Below are positions 47,401 to 54,797 of a stretch of 64,000 nucleotides of DNA, in pieces (position 1 is the first letter of the stretch; every line of letters starts with the position of its first letter). Source of the DNA: Hyphomicrobiales bacterium (GTDB lineage: Bacteria > Pseudomonadota > Alphaproteobacteria > Rhodospirillales > JACKKN01); assembly GCA_024236415.1 (NCBI GenBank), contig JACKKN010000002.1:248001-312000 (forward strand), given 5' to 3'. The notes under the pieces are model-generated. The model saw nothing but the letters and a program-made list of their open reading frames with translations, made no database searches and was not told where the DNA came from. Both the position numbers and the translations under genes were made by a program.

Positions 47401-48675
47401 GTTGGCCACCACCTGGTCCGAGGTGGCGATCAGGTCCTGGGCCTGGTCGCGCAACTCGTCGCCGATGCCGCGGATGCGCCCGGCGACCCGGTCCGAGGTC
47501 TCGGTCAGGTGCGCGGTCTGTTCGCCCAGCCGCGTCTCGATGCGGGTCAGGCGCGCTTCCAGCAGGCCGCCCACCTCGTCCAGGTCGGCGGCCTGGCGGC
47601 CCATGGCCTCGCGCATCTGCTCGGACTGGGCGGCGGCGCGGTCGGCGCGGCGGCTCAGGTCCTGGGCCTGGTCGTGCAGCAGGCCGGCGCCGCCGCGCAC
47701 GGTCTCGGCCGCCGCGTCCGAGGCGCGGACCAGGGAGTCCAGGCGGTCGTGCAGGAAGGCGCCGACCTCCTGGGCCTTGTCGGTGGACTCGCGGGCGGCG
47801 CTGTCCAGCTCGGCGCTGCGCTGGCGGAAGGTGTCGGCCGTCTCCTGGGCGCGGCGGGCCACGGCGGCGGCCACGTCGTTCAGCTCCCCGCCGCGGTCGC
47901 GCAGCACCTCGCACAAATCCTCGGCCCGGGTCGAGGCGCGCTCGGACGACGCCGCCATCTCGCGGCCGTGGCGCAACAGCAGGTCGCCCACCTCGCGCGC
48001 CCGGCCCAGGGCCTTCTCGGTGATGGCCGACAGGTCGTCGGTCTGGCGGCGCAGGGCCTCGGCGATGGCGCGGGCGCGCAGGTCGGCGTCCTCGCCGGCC
48101 TGGTTCAGCTCCAGGGTGCGGGCGCGGATCTGGTCGTTGGCGCCGCGCGCGCGCTCGGCCGCCTCCTCGGACGCCCGGGTCAGGTGGCGTGCCTGGCGGC
48201 GCAGCTCCTCGGTGATCTCGCGCACCCGGTGGCTGGCCGGCTCGGCCGGGTAGGTGAGCTGGCGCAGTTGCCAGCGCAGGGACTCGGTCTCGCGGCGCAG
48301 GGCGCGGCCACGCTCGAAGAAGGCCACCACCATCCACACCAGGGCCACCGGGGTGAACACGCCCGCGGCCATGCCGCCGGCCTCGTGCGGCACCAGGTAC
48401 AGGACCTGGTCCCAGCCCATCTGCAGGTGGATGTAGCCGACGCACAGGCCCAGCCAGGCCATCGACAGCACCAGGCCGAACAGCAGCGGCAGGCGGTAGC
48501 GCAGGTACCAGGGCGGGGTCCAGTCGGGCGGCACGATGGCCTCGGCCGGCGGGGTCTCGGCGGCGGCGGGCCCAGTATCGAGTGCGGCATCGGCCATCGC
48601 CTCGGGCGCGGGTGCGGGGGCGGTGCCGGGCGGGGGCGCGTCCCCCGCCTGCTGGTGTTCCGGGTGGTCGGCCAT
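44452..48675 (-). CDS. Giant membrane-anchored coiled-coil protein, polar-organiser-like
   Basis: A 1407-residue protein. Residues 1-50 are Pro/Ala-rich; two membrane helices at about 62-82 and 99-120 give a periplasmic hairpin; 125-1280 is an almost uninterrupted, apolipoprotein/MCP-like heptad coiled coil rich in Ala, Arg, Asp and Glu (units such as RARELGDLLRQR). A globular C-terminus (about 1290-1400) has MAIDMARVMDASVGEDDWRRFNRGERGIFVAKML and FLMSDVGKLYMLLSRAVE. This architecture resembles alphaproteobacterial polarity proteins (TipN, GPR), so I infer a pole- or division-site scaffold. ATG 48675 was chosen; one 17 codons earlier is possible. Confidence 0.72.
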   Translation of the reverse strand: MADHPEHQQAGDAPPPGTAPAPAPEAMADAALDTGPAAAETPPAEAIVPPDWTPPWYLRYRLPLLFGLVLSMAWLGLCVGYIHLQMGWDQVLYLVPHEAGGMAAGVFTPVALVWMVVAFFERGRALRRETESLRWQLRQLTYPAEPASHRVREITEELRRQARHLTRASEEAAERARGANDQIRARTLELNQAGEDADLRARAIAEALRRQTDDLSAITEKALGRAREVGDLLLRHGREMAASSERASTRAEDLCEVLRDRGGELNDVAAAVARRAQETADTFRQRSAELDSAARESTDKAQEVGAFLHDRLDSLVRASDAAAETVRGGAGLLHDQAQDLSRRADRAAAQSEQMREAMGRQAADLDEVGGLLEARLTRIETRLGEQTAHLTETSDRVAGRIRGIGDELRDQAQDLIATSDQVVANIDDSAEAFRAQARDLGDLTERTVARTGEAGEVLRRASGDLAQVSDTAVRRMEGLGELLNQRTADLSVLSDAAAGKVEGAGEALERRALALDKLSEQAILRIRMVAEGLRRQTIDLGATSEKASDHVRALGDTLHQSARDLSVAAEKGLHDLQATDRALRGGLDRVDALAERTGGLVAAFAGQVGEATAGTEEAAGRIRALGEAVFEGARKLGEARDLAEASIGSGARLLDDRVAQMDHATTRTTQMILDAADALRRRAEEVSGAADGSEARLRALGEEMRLRLLSLVAAADEAEGRVQSATRSLDQAAEGLDGSGARAQDGLARVGQEMGERSRQVSAAAERAAALLALATQALTRQSRDLDTATEGARGRLETVGGEMARRARDLDAAADRAAGRLDEAARALVHAGQGLETAGGQVDGAVEGGARRLRDLAGDLQNRVLEAVKAAEGGLSAIAGAADGRLRGAAEAALERLRAVGERTGQAVEDASAAADRVAGRLDDIAALMGQRTGELDGAMARAGGQLSEVGDLLRQRLGDLRAAQDEAAAQVRAFTETLHAGAADLGGVSDEAVARLARVGDGLHERAHAVTMAVDQAAKLMSLVTGAIQRHSDDLTAASDQARGKVDTVTAALAERTRDLGALSERALEHLRRVGGELDGRAEALRTSADGAVERLDGVLDTVTRGARDLDAATDSATERLDRAGEALAARTAEALRGGDDAAARLANLAELLSRESARAAQEADAIVARVGAGNDGLRQQMEALGATWERTEKGLEMLEGALERAGGQVGRVSGEALAKVEAWDRTLGERTRTWRDAAGEVEEASSGLVRLLDERAGDLRREAQQADDLLDDLRREARTTRDASFLRRATFLSESLQSMAIDMARVMDASVGEDDWRRFNRGERGIFVAKMLGFRQRERLAALRQKYQDDRQFRDYVGRYLSDFGDFLHEARKWDHDGILETTFLMSDVGKLYMLLSRAVEREF

Positions 48676-48786
48676 GGGTCCCGTCCGATTGCCTGGGGGG
48701 CGCCCCTCCCCAGGGCGCCCTGTCATCCGGCCGTCATCTTAATCCACCGACATATGGGGCGACAATAGGAACAGACCCCAACATAT

Positions 48787-48830
48787 TGTGGATAAGTCGG
48801 GGTATAACCGCGGGGATAACCTGTGGACGG
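48787..48830. promoter_or_regulatory. Phased DnaA-box-like sites upstream of the giant coiled-coil gene
   Basis: A perfect DnaA box TGTGGATAA (48787-48795) is followed at exact 12-bp steps by GGGGTATAA (48799-48807) and CGGGGATAA (48811-48819), with a TGTGGACGG at 48822. On the minus strand they read TTATCCACA, TTATACCCC and TTATCCCCG upstream of the gene. They occupy the 201-bp gap between the coiled-coil gene and the racemase gene end. Only the first is a consensus site. Confidence 0.45.
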
Positions 48831-48876
48831 GCGGCCCCGGCGCCAGGCCGCGCCGGGTGCTGGGCCGCGCCGTGCG

Positions 48877-49569
48877 CTAGGCCGCGCCGCGGGCCCGGGC
48901 CAGGGCGGCGCGGGCCAGCAGGCGGGTCGAGTCCAGGGTCGGCAGGGGCGAGTTGCTGTCGTCGATGATCAGCGGGATCTCGGTACAGCCCAGGACCACG
49001 GCGTCGCAGCGGACGGCGGCGAGGCCGGCGATGACCTCCTGGAACGCGGCCACGGACTCGGGCCGGACCACCCCGGCCACCAGCTCGGTCATGATGATGC
49101 GGTTCATGGTGTCGCGGGCCGGGGCGTCGGGGCGCACCGCGTCCATGCGCCGGGCCTCCAGCACGTCGGTGTAGACCGGGCCCTCGACCAGCCAGCGGGT
49201 GCCGGTGATGCCCAGGCGGCGGAAGCCGCGCGCCTGGGCGGCGTCGGCCACCACCTGGGCGATATGCAGCCAGGGCAGCGGCGAGCGCGGCAGCACCCCG
49301 GGCAGGGCCTGGTGGATGGTGTTGTCGGGACAGATCAGGAAGTCGGCCCCGGCCCGGGCCAGGCGGGCCGCCGAGTCCAGCATCAGCCCGGCCACCCCGC
49401 CCCAGTCGTGGCCGGTCAGAAAATCCTCGTAGGCGGCCAGGGAGTGGCCGTGCAGCACCACCGGCGGGTGGCCGTGGCCGGCCCCGGCCTCGCCCTCGGC
49501 GCAGATGGTGCGGTAGCACAGCGCCGCGCCCTCGGCCGAGCAGGCGACGATGCCGATGGTCTGGGTCAT
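48877..49569 (-). CDS. Aspartate/glutamate racemase family protein
   Basis: A 230-residue Asp/Glu racemase: TIGIVACSAEGAALCYRTIC at the start, first catalytic Cys in LICPDNTIHQALPGV and the second in VVLGCTEIPLIIDD; GITGTRWLVEGPVY lies between. Both active cysteines are present, so it is likely a functional racemase. It shares a strand with the HxlR gene 30 bp upstream. Confidence 0.92.
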   Translation of the reverse strand: MTQTIGIVACSAEGAALCYRTICAEGEAGAGHGHPPVVLHGHSLAAYEDFLTGHDWGGVAGLMLDSAARLARAGADFLICPDNTIHQALPGVLPRSPLPWLHIAQVVADAAQARGFRRLGITGTRWLVEGPVYTDVLEARRMDAVRPDAPARDTMNRIIMTELVAGVVRPESVAAFQEVIAGLAAVRCDAVVLGCTEIPLIIDDSNSPLPTLDSTRLLARAALARARGAA

Positions 49570-49599
49570 GGGCGGTCCTCGAACTTCATGGGCACGGTG

Positions 49600-50097
49600 C
49601 TATTCCCCCTCGCCGCGCAGGGCCAGCCTGGCGTCCTTCAGCGGCACCACGCGGCCCGACCGGTCGACAAGCTCGACCCGCAGCGGCCGGCCCTGGCGGC
49701 GGTCGGTCACCACCACCGGCGCCGGCCCCTCGATCACGTGGTCCTCGCCCCATTGCGCCAGGGCCAGCAGGGTCAGGGCCAGCCCCTGCCCGGCCTCGGT
49801 CAGCACATAGGCGTCGCGGCGGCGGCTGCCCGGCTCGTGGTACGGGCGCCGGGTCATCAGGCCGCGCGCCACCAGCTTACCCAGCCGCTCGGTCAGGGTC
49901 GAGCGCGGCGCGCCCAGGTCGGCGCGCATGTCCTCGTAGCGCTGCACGCCGAAAAAGGCCTCGCGCAAGATCAGCAGGGTCCAGCGGTCGCCCAGGATCT
50001 CGGCCGCCAGGGCCATGGGGCAGGCCTGGCGGGGGACCGGGGCGCGGCGGCGGACCGGCGCCTCCCGTGACGGCGATGGCGAGTCTGGGTTTGACAT
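49600..50097 (-). CDS. HxlR-family transcriptional regulator
   Basis: A 165-residue winged-helix protein: CPMALAAEILGDRWTLLILREAFFGVQRYEDMRADLGAPRSTLTERLGKLVARGLM is the HxlR signature, with a YVLTEAGQGLALTLLALAQWGEDH helix next. The N-terminus carries about 25 Pro/Arg-rich residues. It is divergent from a DLH-like gene, and a direct repeat in the intergenic region may be its operator. HxlR proteins respond to electrophiles or redox signals. Confidence 0.92.
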   Translation of the reverse strand: MSNPDSPSPSREAPVRRRAPVPRQACPMALAAEILGDRWTLLILREAFFGVQRYEDMRADLGAPRSTLTERLGKLVARGLMTRRPYHEPGSRRRDAYVLTEAGQGLALTLLALAQWGEDHVIEGPAPVVVTDRRQGRPLRVELVDRSGRVVPLKDARLALRGEGE

Positions 50098-50149
50098 TCG
50101 GTACTAGGTAGCGCAAAAAGAGCTGAGTCCAAAATACGGTATCAGATAG
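50097..50149. promoter_or_regulatory. Direct-repeat candidate operator in the HxlR/DLH divergent promoter
   Basis: TTCGGTACTAGGTAG (50097-50111) and TACGGTATCAGATAG (50135-50149) match at 11 of 15 positions, 38 bp apart, bracketing an AT-rich core (GCAAAAAGAG). The first overlaps the HxlR start codon, the second ends 15 bp before the DLH start. A regulator bound to both could repress both directions. Confidence 0.4.
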
Positions 50150-50164
50150 GGATGGGGGAACGGA

Positions 50165-50998
50165 ATGGGCACCGAGCGGAATCTTTTCACCGACGACCCG
50201 CTGCACGACTTCGAACCGCGCGACATCACCCTGGACGGCGAGACCCGGCGCGTCCACGTGGCGGGATCGGGGCCGGCGGTGATCGTCATGGCCGAGATGC
50301 CGGGCATCAGCCCGCACGTCGCGCGCTTCGCCCGCTGGGTCCGCGACGCCGGCTTCACGGTCTACATGCCGTCCCTGTTCGGCCGCGACGGCGCCGTGCC
50401 AACAGCCGAGGACGGGGTGGCGGTGTTCCGGCGCGCCTGCGTCAGCGCCGAGTTTCGTGCCTTCGCCGGCGAGGGTGATGGTAATGGCGCCAGCCCCGTC
50501 ACCCGATGGCTGCGCGCCCTGGCCCGCCACGCCCACGGCGAATGCGGCGGCCCCGGGGTGGGCGCCATCGGCATGTGCTTCACCGGCAACTTCGCCCTGT
50601 CGATGATGCTGGAGCCGGCCATGCTGGCGCCAGTCCTGTCGCAGCCGTCGCTGCCCTTCGACCGGCCCGACGGCCTTGAAAGCCCGCCCGCCGAGCTGGC
50701 GGCGGTGCGTGCGCGGCTGGAACGCGAGGACCTGACGGTGCTTGCCTACCGGTTCGAGGGCGACCCCATCTGCACGGCGCAGCGGTTCGCCGCCTATGCC
50801 GAGGCCCTGGGCGAGCGGTTCCGTCCCCGCACCCTGCCCGACGCCGCCGCCAACACCGACGTCGCCCCCTTCTTCGCCACCCACGTGCCGCGCCCGCACA
50901 GCGTGGTCACCCAGCACCTGATCGACGCCGCCGGCCAGCCGACGGCCGCCGCCCGCGACGAGATCCTGGACTTCTTCGCCGCCCGGCTGCGCCCGTAA
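50165..50998 (+). CDS. Dienelactone-hydrolase-family protein
   Basis: A 277-residue alpha/beta hydrolase without signal peptide. GAIGMCFTGNFAL is the nucleophile elbow with Cys; the Asp and His partners of the triad are less clear: RPHSVVTQHLIDAAG near the C-terminus probably supplies the His. The N-terminal PLHDFEPRDITLDGETRRVHVAGSGPAVIVMAEMPGIS is typical. Its divergence from an HxlR regulator suggests induction by a reactive substrate. Confidence 0.82.
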   Translation: MGTERNLFTDDPLHDFEPRDITLDGETRRVHVAGSGPAVIVMAEMPGISPHVARFARWVRDAGFTVYMPSLFGRDGAVPTAEDGVAVFRRACVSAEFRAFAGEGDGNGASPVTRWLRALARHAHGECGGPGVGAIGMCFTGNFALSMMLEPAMLAPVLSQPSLPFDRPDGLESPPAELAAVRARLEREDLTVLAYRFEGDPICTAQRFAAYAEALGERFRPRTLPDAAANTDVAPFFATHVPRPHSVVTQHLIDAAGQPTAAARDEILDFFAARLRP

Positions 50999-51010
50999 CG
51001 GGCGCGGCCC

Positions 51011-51766
51011 TCAGAACATGTGCTGGCCGCCGGTGACCCAGACCTCGGTGCCGGTGACGTACTGCGAGTCGTCCGAGCACAGGAAGAAGACGGTGCCGGC
51101 CACGTCCTTGGGCGAACCCATGCGGTCGAGCGGGATGCGCGGGATCAGGACCTCGTATTCGGGGCCCACCATCTCGGTCTCGATCTCGCCCGGCGCCACG
51201 GCGTTGACCCGCACGTCCAGGGCCGCGAACTCGTTGGCCATCTCGCGGGTCAGGGCGCTGAGCGCGGCCTTGGAGATGGAGTAGGCCGAGCCGGCGAAGG
51301 GGTGGATGGCGTGCCCGGCGATGGAGGTGACGTTGACGATCGCCCCCTTGCCCCGGTGCAGGGCCGAGGCGAAGCCGCGCGACAGGCGCAGCGGCGCGAA
51401 GAAGTTCAGCTCGAACACGTCGTGCCACGCCTTGAGGTCCCCGTTCAGGCAGCCCAGGCGCTCCTTGAACGGGGTCTTGGGCGACATGCCGGCGTTGTTG
51501 ACCAGGCCGTGCAGGGGCGCGTCGCCCAGCACCGCGTTGGCCTCGCGGATGAAGTTGTCCAGGCTGGCGCTGTCGCCCAGGTCGGTGGGGATGTGCCGGG
51601 TCCAGTTGCGGTCGCGCTTGCACTCCTCGGGCGTGTCCTCGCGCGAGCAGGTGATGATCTTCCAGCCCCGCTCCAGGAACATGCGCGCGGTATAATGCCC
51701 GATGCCGCGGCTGGCGCCGGTGATGATGACGGTCTTGCGTTCCTGCGGTTCGACCAGGTCGGTCAT
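51011..51766 (-). CDS. Short-chain dehydrogenase/reductase
   Basis: A 251-residue classical SDR: TGASRGIGHYTARMFLERGWK, NNAGMSPKTPFKERLG, catalytic Ser in VNVTSIAGHAIHPFAGSAYSISKAAL with YSISK, and the C-terminal TGTEVWVTGGQHMF. ATG 51766 follows a GGGGTGGGG pseudo-RBS; a longer in-frame extension to 51805 exists but lacks family similarity. Convergent with the DLH gene (12 bp between ends). Confidence 0.9.
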   Translation of the reverse strand: MTDLVEPQERKTVIITGASRGIGHYTARMFLERGWKIITCSREDTPEECKRDRNWTRHIPTDLGDSASLDNFIREANAVLGDAPLHGLVNNAGMSPKTPFKERLGCLNGDLKAWHDVFELNFFAPLRLSRGFASALHRGKGAIVNVTSIAGHAIHPFAGSAYSISKAALSALTREMANEFAALDVRVNAVAPGEIETEMVGPEYEVLIPRIPLDRMGSPKDVAGTVFFLCSDDSQYVTGTEVWVTGGQHMF

Positions 51767-51815
51767 GACCCCACCCCTTCTTGCCAAGCGCCCCGTGCGT
51801 GACAATAGTTACCCC

Positions 51816-52409
51816 ATGTGCTCCCGTTTTGAAAACCGCGCGTCGCCCGAGGACCTGCGCCGCCGTTTCGGCCTGCGCGAATTCCCCCAGTTCCCGCCCG
51901 CCGCCGAGCTGCGCCCCACCGACGCCGCCCTGGTGATCGCCGCCGCGCGAACTCCTCGGGTCCTGCGCTGGGGCCTGCCGGCGCCGTGGGACGGCAAGCC
52001 CCTGATCAACGCCCGGGCCGAGACCCTGGCCGAGAAGGCCACCTTCCGCCCGCTGCTGGAGTCCCGCTGCCTGGTGCCGGCCACGGCCTATTTCGAATGG
52101 CGCAAGGCCGACGGCGCCAAGCTGAAGAACCGCATCGCCCCCGCCGACCCGGCCGCCGTGCCCTTCGCCTTCGCCGGGCTCATGGACGGCGAGCACTTCA
52201 CCCTCGTCACCTGCGCTCCTGCGCCCAGTGTGGCGCACGTCCACACCCGCATGCCGGTGATCCTGGCCGCCGGCGCCGAGGACGCCTGGATCGACCCCGG
52301 CACGCCCTTCGCCCAGGCCGGCGCCGCCCTGGTTCCCTATGGCGAAGGTCCCCTGGCGGCGGTCGAGGACCTGCCCCCGCCGCCGCGCCAAGGGAGCCTT
52401 TTCGGCTAG
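51816..52409 (+). CDS. SOS-response-associated peptidase (YedK/HMCES family)
   Basis: A 197-residue SRAP protein starting MCSRFENRA, so that Cys2 becomes the N-terminal nucleophile after Met removal. Further active-site parts: LINARAETLAEKATFR, catalytic Glu in PATAYFEW and His in VHTRMPVIL. The family crosslinks to abasic sites in single-stranded DNA. It lacks neighbouring SOS genes here, and I saw no convincing LexA box in the 50 bp upstream. Confidence 0.92.
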   Translation: MCSRFENRASPEDLRRRFGLREFPQFPPAAELRPTDAALVIAAARTPRVLRWGLPAPWDGKPLINARAETLAEKATFRPLLESRCLVPATAYFEWRKADGAKLKNRIAPADPAAVPFAFAGLMDGEHFTLVTCAPAPSVAHVHTRMPVILAAGAEDAWIDPGTPFAQAGAALVPYGEGPLAAVEDLPPPPRQGSLFG

Positions 52410-52413
52410 GCAT

Positions 52414-52614
52414 CTAGCGGCGGCCGCCCATGTGGCCCCAGTCGTACATCTGCGCTTCCGGCGACAGGCCGGCGCTGCGGCGGCCGTGGTCACTAACGGG
52501 GGACAGAGGCTCGTCGGCTTCGCGCTTGGCGAAGACGGCGGCGAGGAATTTGACCAGACGGCTGGTGAAGCGGACAGGGCCGTGCAGGGGGGCGGTGAGT
52601 TCGAGGACGGTCAT
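52414..52614 (-). CDS. 66-residue hypothetical protein
   Basis: A short frame from ATG 52614 preceded by a strong ribosome site (GGAGGA, 6-bp spacing). The protein has an N-terminal polar stretch, a helix (RFTSRLVKFLAAVFAKREADEP) and a Gly/Tyr/Met-rich tail (QMYDWGHMGGRR). Convergent with the YedK gene (4 bp apart). The RBS and the codon pattern support it, but I find no family. Confidence 0.5.
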   Translation of the reverse strand: MTVLELTAPLHGPVRFTSRLVKFLAAVFAKREADEPLSPVSDHGRRSAGLSPEAQMYDWGHMGGRR

Positions 52615-52721
52615 ACTTTCCTCCGGCGAGATCGGTCTGGTTTGGGTGAACTGTGATTTGTCCCCATTGTCCCCGCCGGCAGTCACAACGGCGTCGATCA
52701 GACCCACCCGGCGCCGTTAAT

Positions 52722-52738
52722 ACGGCGTTATTCGCCGT
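52722..52738. promoter_or_regulatory. Short palindrome upstream of the BTAD regulator
   Basis: ACGGCG-TTATT-CGCCGT (52722-52738) lies about 95 bp before the start of the BTAD-TPR regulator and 108 bp after the 66-residue gene start on the opposite strand. It is the only strong inverted repeat in this divergent 218-bp gap and might be the regulator's own operator. Confidence 0.35.
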
Positions 52739-52832
52739 CAAAAGCGGTGCAAAACCTGGATTCACGTCATTCCAGCCCATAAGATCGACCGGCGTCCGCA
52801 CCAGAACGTGACGCCCGGGGAACGGGGTGGGA

Positions 52833-54791
52833 ATGACCCTCGCGCTGCAGCTGTTCGGCAAGTTCCGGCTGACCGCCGACGGGCGGGACGTCCCGGTGCG
52901 CAGCCGCAAGGGACAGGCGCTGCTGGCCTACCTGGCCCTGAACGGCGAGCGGGCGCAGCCGCGCGAGCACCTGGCGACCCTGCTGTGGGGCGACCGGTTC
53001 GACGACCAGGCTCGGCGCAGCCTGCGCCAGTGCGTGTTCGGCCTGCGCAAGGACCTGGGCGACGACGCCGAGGCGCTGCGCGGCGAGCAGGAGCTGTCCC
53101 TCGGCCTTGACCGGGTCGACGTGCGCGACTTCGAGAACCTGCTGGCCGAGGGCCTGCCCGCCTCCCTGGAACGCGCCGTGACCCTGGAGGCGGAACTGCT
53201 GTTGGCGGGATTCGCGATCAAGGCCGAAGCCTTCGACGATTGGCTCGAGCGCGAGCGCCGGCGCCTGCGCGCCCTGGCCGGCGACGCCCGCGAGCGGCTG
53301 GCGCGGTACCACCTGGAGGACGGCGATTTCGCGCGCGCGGCGGCCGAGGCCGGGCGCCTGATGGCGTTCGATCCCCTGCGCGAGGAGGGCGTCCGCCTGG
53401 CCATGCGCGCCGCCCATGCCGCTGGGCGCCGCGCCGAGGCGCTCAAGCTGTACGATACCTGCGCCGAAAACCTGCGTCGCGACCTGGCCACCGAGCCCGA
53501 GCCGGCCACGACACGGCTGAGGGACGCAATCCGCGACGGCGCCCCGCCCGCCGAAAACCGGCCCGACCGGGGCCTCGACCTGCCCGGCGCGAGCGTGCTG
53601 CCGAGGCCGGAGCGGATCTCCATCGCCGTGCTGCCGTTCACGAACCTCAGCGGCGACGTCGAACAGGACCTGTTCGCCGAGGGAATCGCCCACGACGTCA
53701 ACCTGTCGTTGTCGCACGTCCAGGATTTCTTCGTCGTGTCGTACCAGTCGTCCCTGGTCTACAAGGACCGGCTGATCGACCTGCGCCAGGTCGGCCAGGA
53801 CCTGAACGTCCGCTACGTCCTGCAGGGCAGCGCCCGCATCGCCGGCGAACGGGTAAGGGTCAGCGCCGGGCTGACCGACACCAAGACCGGCCAGCGGATC
53901 TGGGGTGAGCGGTATGACAGGGCCCTCGGCGACCTGTTCGCGCTGCAGGATGACCTGACCCGCGAGATGGTCACGGCCCTGACCTCGCAACTCCTGGCCG
54001 GCGAGTTCGCCCGCCTGTGGCTGCGCTCGACGGACAATTTCGAGGCCTGGTTCTACGCCCTGAAGGGCTCCGAAATGATGACCCGGTGGACCCCCGCCAC
54101 CGCCATCGAATCGGTCGATCTGTTGGCACGGGCGGTCGACCTCGACCCGGACTTCGCCGACGCCTGGGCCCTGCTCGGGTTCTGCTATCTGACAGTGAGC
54201 ATGCTGATTCCCGTCGGGACCGTGACCCGCAAGGCGGCGGTCGAAGACATCATCGAACGGCTGTTCCGCGACGGCCCGCCGCGGCCGCGGGCGCTCATGC
54301 TCAGGGGTTGGAACCATATTTACCAGAACCGCCACGCCGAGGCCGCCGCGGACATGGAACTGGCGGTGGCCCAGACGCCGCGCGATCCCGCTGTACGCTT
54401 CGGCCTCGGATTCGCCCTGTGCGGCGTCGGCCGTTTCGAGGAGGCGGAACAGCACGTGCGCGAATCCATTCGCCTGAATCCGAATTATCCCATCGGCTAC
54501 GCCGGGATCCTGGCACGGACCCTGTTCGAGCAGGGGAAGGAAGCGGACGGCCTGGCCATCTGGGAGGAGATCGGCCGCACTCACCCCGACCATTTGCCCA
54601 TTCCGATCCGCCTGGCCGCCGAATACGCCCTTGCCGGCCGCCTCGGCGAGGCCCGCGCGCAGGCGGCCGAGGTGCTGCGCATCGACCCCGAGTTCCGCAT
54701 CGCCACCGCGGCGCCCTGGTATCAGTCGGTCGATCCGAAATGGCGCATGCGCCTGCTCGAAGGCCTGCGCGTGGCCGGGCTGCCGGAGTAG
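52833..54791 (+). CDS. BTAD-domain regulator with TolB-like and TPR domains (SARP-like fusion)
   Basis: A 652-residue three-part protein. Residues 1-95: OmpR/SARP-type winged helix (LQLFGKFRLTADGRDVPVRSRKGQALLAYLAL). Residues about 95-225: bacterial transcriptional activation domain (LLAGFAIKAEAFDDWLERERRRLRALA, EALKLYDTCAENLRRDLATEPEP). Residues about 255-385: a TolB-like/FlgO domain (ISIAVLPFTNLSGDVEQDLFAEGIAHDVNLSL). Then TPR repeats to the end (AVDLDPDFADAWALLGFCYL). Cytoplasmic, no membrane segment. Such fusions are common in proteobacteria near adenylate cyclases or transporters, but their signals are unknown. A transporter gene follows 6 bp downstream. Confidence 0.85.
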   Translation: MTLALQLFGKFRLTADGRDVPVRSRKGQALLAYLALNGERAQPREHLATLLWGDRFDDQARRSLRQCVFGLRKDLGDDAEALRGEQELSLGLDRVDVRDFENLLAEGLPASLERAVTLEAELLLAGFAIKAEAFDDWLERERRRLRALAGDARERLARYHLEDGDFARAAAEAGRLMAFDPLREEGVRLAMRAAHAAGRRAEALKLYDTCAENLRRDLATEPEPATTRLRDAIRDGAPPAENRPDRGLDLPGASVLPRPERISIAVLPFTNLSGDVEQDLFAEGIAHDVNLSLSHVQDFFVVSYQSSLVYKDRLIDLRQVGQDLNVRYVLQGSARIAGERVRVSAGLTDTKTGQRIWGERYDRALGDLFALQDDLTREMVTALTSQLLAGEFARLWLRSTDNFEAWFYALKGSEMMTRWTPATAIESVDLLARAVDLDPDFADAWALLGFCYLTVSMLIPVGTVTRKAAVEDIIERLFRDGPPRPRALMLRGWNHIYQNRHAEAAADMELAVAQTPRDPAVRFGLGFALCGVGRFEEAEQHVRESIRLNPNYPIGYAGILARTLFEQGKEADGLAIWEEIGRTHPDHLPIPIRLAAEYALAGRLGEARAQAAEVLRIDPEFRIATAAPWYQSVDPKWRMRLLEGLRVAGLPE

Positions 54792-54797
54792 CGGGGC

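Noticed and set aside
44395..48768. A 1457-codon open frame antisense to the giant coiled-coil gene, rich in Gly, Gln and His
   Set aside because: High GC with strong third-position bias leaves antisense frames open. The sense frame has membrane helices, heptads and a conserved C-terminal domain, whereas the antisense product is compositional noise.
48787..48830. DnaA-box cluster considered as a replication origin
   Set aside because: Only one consensus box, no AT-rich unwinding region, and no dnaA, dnaN, parAB or hemE gene nearby.
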